DNA from: Opitutia bacterium UBA5964
Lineage (GTDB): Bacteria > Verrucomicrobiota > Verrucomicrobiia > Opitutales > Coraliomargaritaceae
Length of the DNA stretch: 10,169 bases
Assembly: GCA_002430605.1 (NCBI GenBank)
Contig: DJBY01000086.1
Span: 9,370-19,538, forward strand
Reading direction: 5' to 3'
In this document: positions 7,624 to 10,169 of the stretch, in pieces
Layout: every line of letters begins with the position of its first letter
How positions within the stretch are numbered: the stretch's first letter is position 1
Notes under the pieces: generated by a model
What the model was told of the DNA's origin: nothing
The model's input: only the letters and a program-made list of their open reading frames with translations
The model's database searches: none
Program-made: the position numbers and the translations under genes

Positions 7624-7656
7624 GCGAGCAAGGTTCCCCGCCTGCTCGCTTTTGTT
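7624..7656 (+). terminator. Intrinsic terminator-like hairpin in the sdhC leader
   Basis: GCGAGCA (7624-7630) pairs perfectly with TGCTCGC (7643-7649) around a 12-nt loop and is followed at once by TTTTGTT (7650-7656). This is the layout of a Rho-independent terminator on the plus strand. No plus-strand gene lies upstream in the window, and the sdhC start is about 105 bp further on. It may be an attenuator in the sdh leader, the 3' end of a small RNA starting somewhere after about 7550, or a barrier to antisense transcription leaving the pyrG promoter region. On the minus strand there is no T-run. Confidence 0.5.
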
Positions 7657-7761
7657 AATCGCACCCATTAGTCACCCTAATAGAATGTCTTTTTTTGGCT
7701 AGTAGTTTGAAAATCCTGCCACTGCCCTTAGCTATCTCTTATTTACCACGTCTAGAAGATT

Positions 7762-8556
7762 ATGTGTTCACTGTGTAGCTTTCTAAAATCGACCATTGGT
7801 CGAAAAATCCTAATGGCCCTCACCGGTCTGGTTCTTGTTTTGTTTGTGCTCGGGCACATGCTAGGCAACTTGCAGATCTTTTTGGGACCTGATGTCATTA
7901 ACGCGTACGCTTACAAGCTGCACCATGTCATGCCAGTGGCAATGCTCTGGGGGATTCGGCTGTTCCTGCTAGCTTGTATTGGGGTTCACATCTGGGCCGC
8001 GATCTCGCTTACTTTGGACAATCGCAAGGCGCGTCCGCAGGGCTACGACCAGAACAAATCGGTGCAGGCGACCTACGCTGCCAAGACGATGCGTATGAGC
8101 GGTATTATCCTGCTCGCCTTCATCATCTTCCACATCGCGCACTACACCGCTCGCATCGTTCCGGGCAAGGAGTATAACGAGCAAATCGCCGATGTCGCGC
8201 TGGTTAAGCACGGTGAACCAGTGCTACACAATGGCGAAGTGGTGATGACTTTTAATGTCAACGACATGATGATCGCCGGCTTCCACGTCTGGTGGGTTTC
8301 GGCCTTCTACATCATCGCGACTGGTTTGCTCTGCATGCACCTGACTCACGGCGTGAGCAGTATGTTTCAAACCGTCGGTCTTCGTAACCAACTCTGGCGT
8401 TCACGCCTAGATCGTTTCGCACTCATCTATGGTGTGGTCGTTTTCCTTGGTTTCGCAGTGATTCCGGTAGCAGCGTTGACTGGTATACTTAAAAAGACTG
8501 CGGGTACTCCGGCTGTTGAAGCTGTTGAAGTAATCGTTGAACAACTTCACCAATAG
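7762..8556 (+). CDS. sdhC: Succinate dehydrogenase cytochrome b558-type membrane anchor subunit
   Basis: Anchors complex II in the inner membrane, carries heme b and passes electrons from succinate oxidation to quinone. The 264 residues resemble the single-anchor b558 type (Bacillus SdhC/Wolinella FrdC-like) with five transmembrane helices, at about 17-39, 57-84, 112-130, 170-195 and 219-243. Candidate heme-ligand histidines recur in the helices: His32 in GHMLGNLQIF, His76 in GVHIW, His124 or His127 in FHIAH, and His193 or His196 in MHLTHG; enough for the diheme form, though the exact pairing is inferred. The N-terminus STIGRKILMALTG is typical of the family, supporting the ATG at 7762, which has only a weak AGAAG ahead of it. 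A short acidic tail rich in Val and Glu (247-264) extends past the last helix. sdhA begins 12 bp after the stop, so one operon is almost certain. Confidence 0.95.
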   Translation: MCSLCSFLKSTIGRKILMALTGLVLVLFVLGHMLGNLQIFLGPDVINAYAYKLHHVMPVAMLWGIRLFLLACIGVHIWAAISLTLDNRKARPQGYDQNKSVQATYAAKTMRMSGIILLAFIIFHIAHYTARIVPGKEYNEQIADVALVKHGEPVLHNGEVVMTFNVNDMMIAGFHVWWVSAFYIIATGLLCMHLTHGVSSMFQTVGLRNQLWRSRLDRFALIYGVVVFLGFAVIPVAALTGILKKTAGTPAVEAVEVIVEQLHQ

Positions 8557-8568
8557 CACCGAATACTA

Positions 8569-10169
<1,601 letters not shown>

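Larger units (their letters stand above)
7419..7761. promoter_or_regulatory. Divergent intergenic region between pyrG and sdhC
   Basis: These 343 bp hold no credible gene. They must carry the leftward pyrG promoter and the rightward sdhC promoter. For pyrG a weak pair can be drawn on the minus strand (TTCGCT, 17-bp spacer, TAAATA) across 7512-7540, inside nested repeats: AAAAGAA (7516-7522) with TTCTTTT (7542-7548), CTTAT with ATAAG (7524-7535), and a direct repeat GAAACTT (7520-7526, 7537-7543). For sdhC, TTGAAA at 7707-7712 is a reasonable -35, but the -10 around 7729-7735 (TAGCTAT) is poor. A GC palindrome and a terminator-like hairpin lie between them and are listed separately. ATTAG/CTAAT (7667-7681) is a further small dyad. 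Confidence 0.4.

Noticed and set aside
7560..7656. Possible small SRP RNA gene, from TCCGTGTTTGAAGCAGACGC near 7601-7620
   Set aside because: The conserved SRP domain IV core (GGAAGCAGCC-type loops with a flanking GGTC AGG) is not present and no matching long stem can be drawn.

Overview
The window looks like ordinary core chromosome from a marine Verrucomicrobiota bacterium, most likely of the Opitutia (Puniceicoccales/Coraliomargarita-like) group. This is an inference from protein flavour and gene mix: an exported Cys-type sulfatase, a five-helix cytochrome b558-type succinate dehydrogenase anchor, almost no Shine-Dalgarno sequences, and short-unit periodic repeats filling intergenic gaps. 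No 16S or other decisive marker is present. I saw no CRISPR array, tRNA, rRNA, transposase, or defence or biosynthetic cluster.

Layout: everything from 1 to 7418 is transcribed leftwards (minus strand), in the order pyrG (CTP synthase), a broken small secreted-protein gene, trpC (indole-3-glycerol phosphate synthase), rsmA/ksgA (16S rRNA dimethyladenosine transferase), a DAACS-family Na+/dicarboxylate or glutamate symporter, a secreted sulfatase, and a RidA-family deaminase. A divergent 343-bp intergenic region (7419-7761) then leads rightwards into sdhC and sdhA. SdhA runs off the right edge, and sdhB is expected just beyond it.

The minus-strand genes are closely packed but functionally mixed (nucleotide synthesis, tryptophan synthesis, ribosome maturation, anion uptake, sulfate-ester removal, imine detoxification). 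They share a direction more than a pathway. The clear functional unit is sdhC-sdhA, the membrane anchor and flavoprotein of complex II.

The most unusual material is non-coding. trpC is bracketed by two unrelated short-period repeat elements: a 7-bp-period run abutting its start and an 8-bp-period, two-armed inverted element filling the whole trpC-rsmA gap. Between trpC and pyrG there is also a nested GC-rich palindrome pair, about three helical turns apart, and a pseudogene with a frameshift, a nonsense codon and an apparent central deletion. The sdhC leader holds a terminator-like hairpin with no upstream gene to terminate. I found no convincing new multi-gene system; the repeat elements are the best candidates for something under-described.
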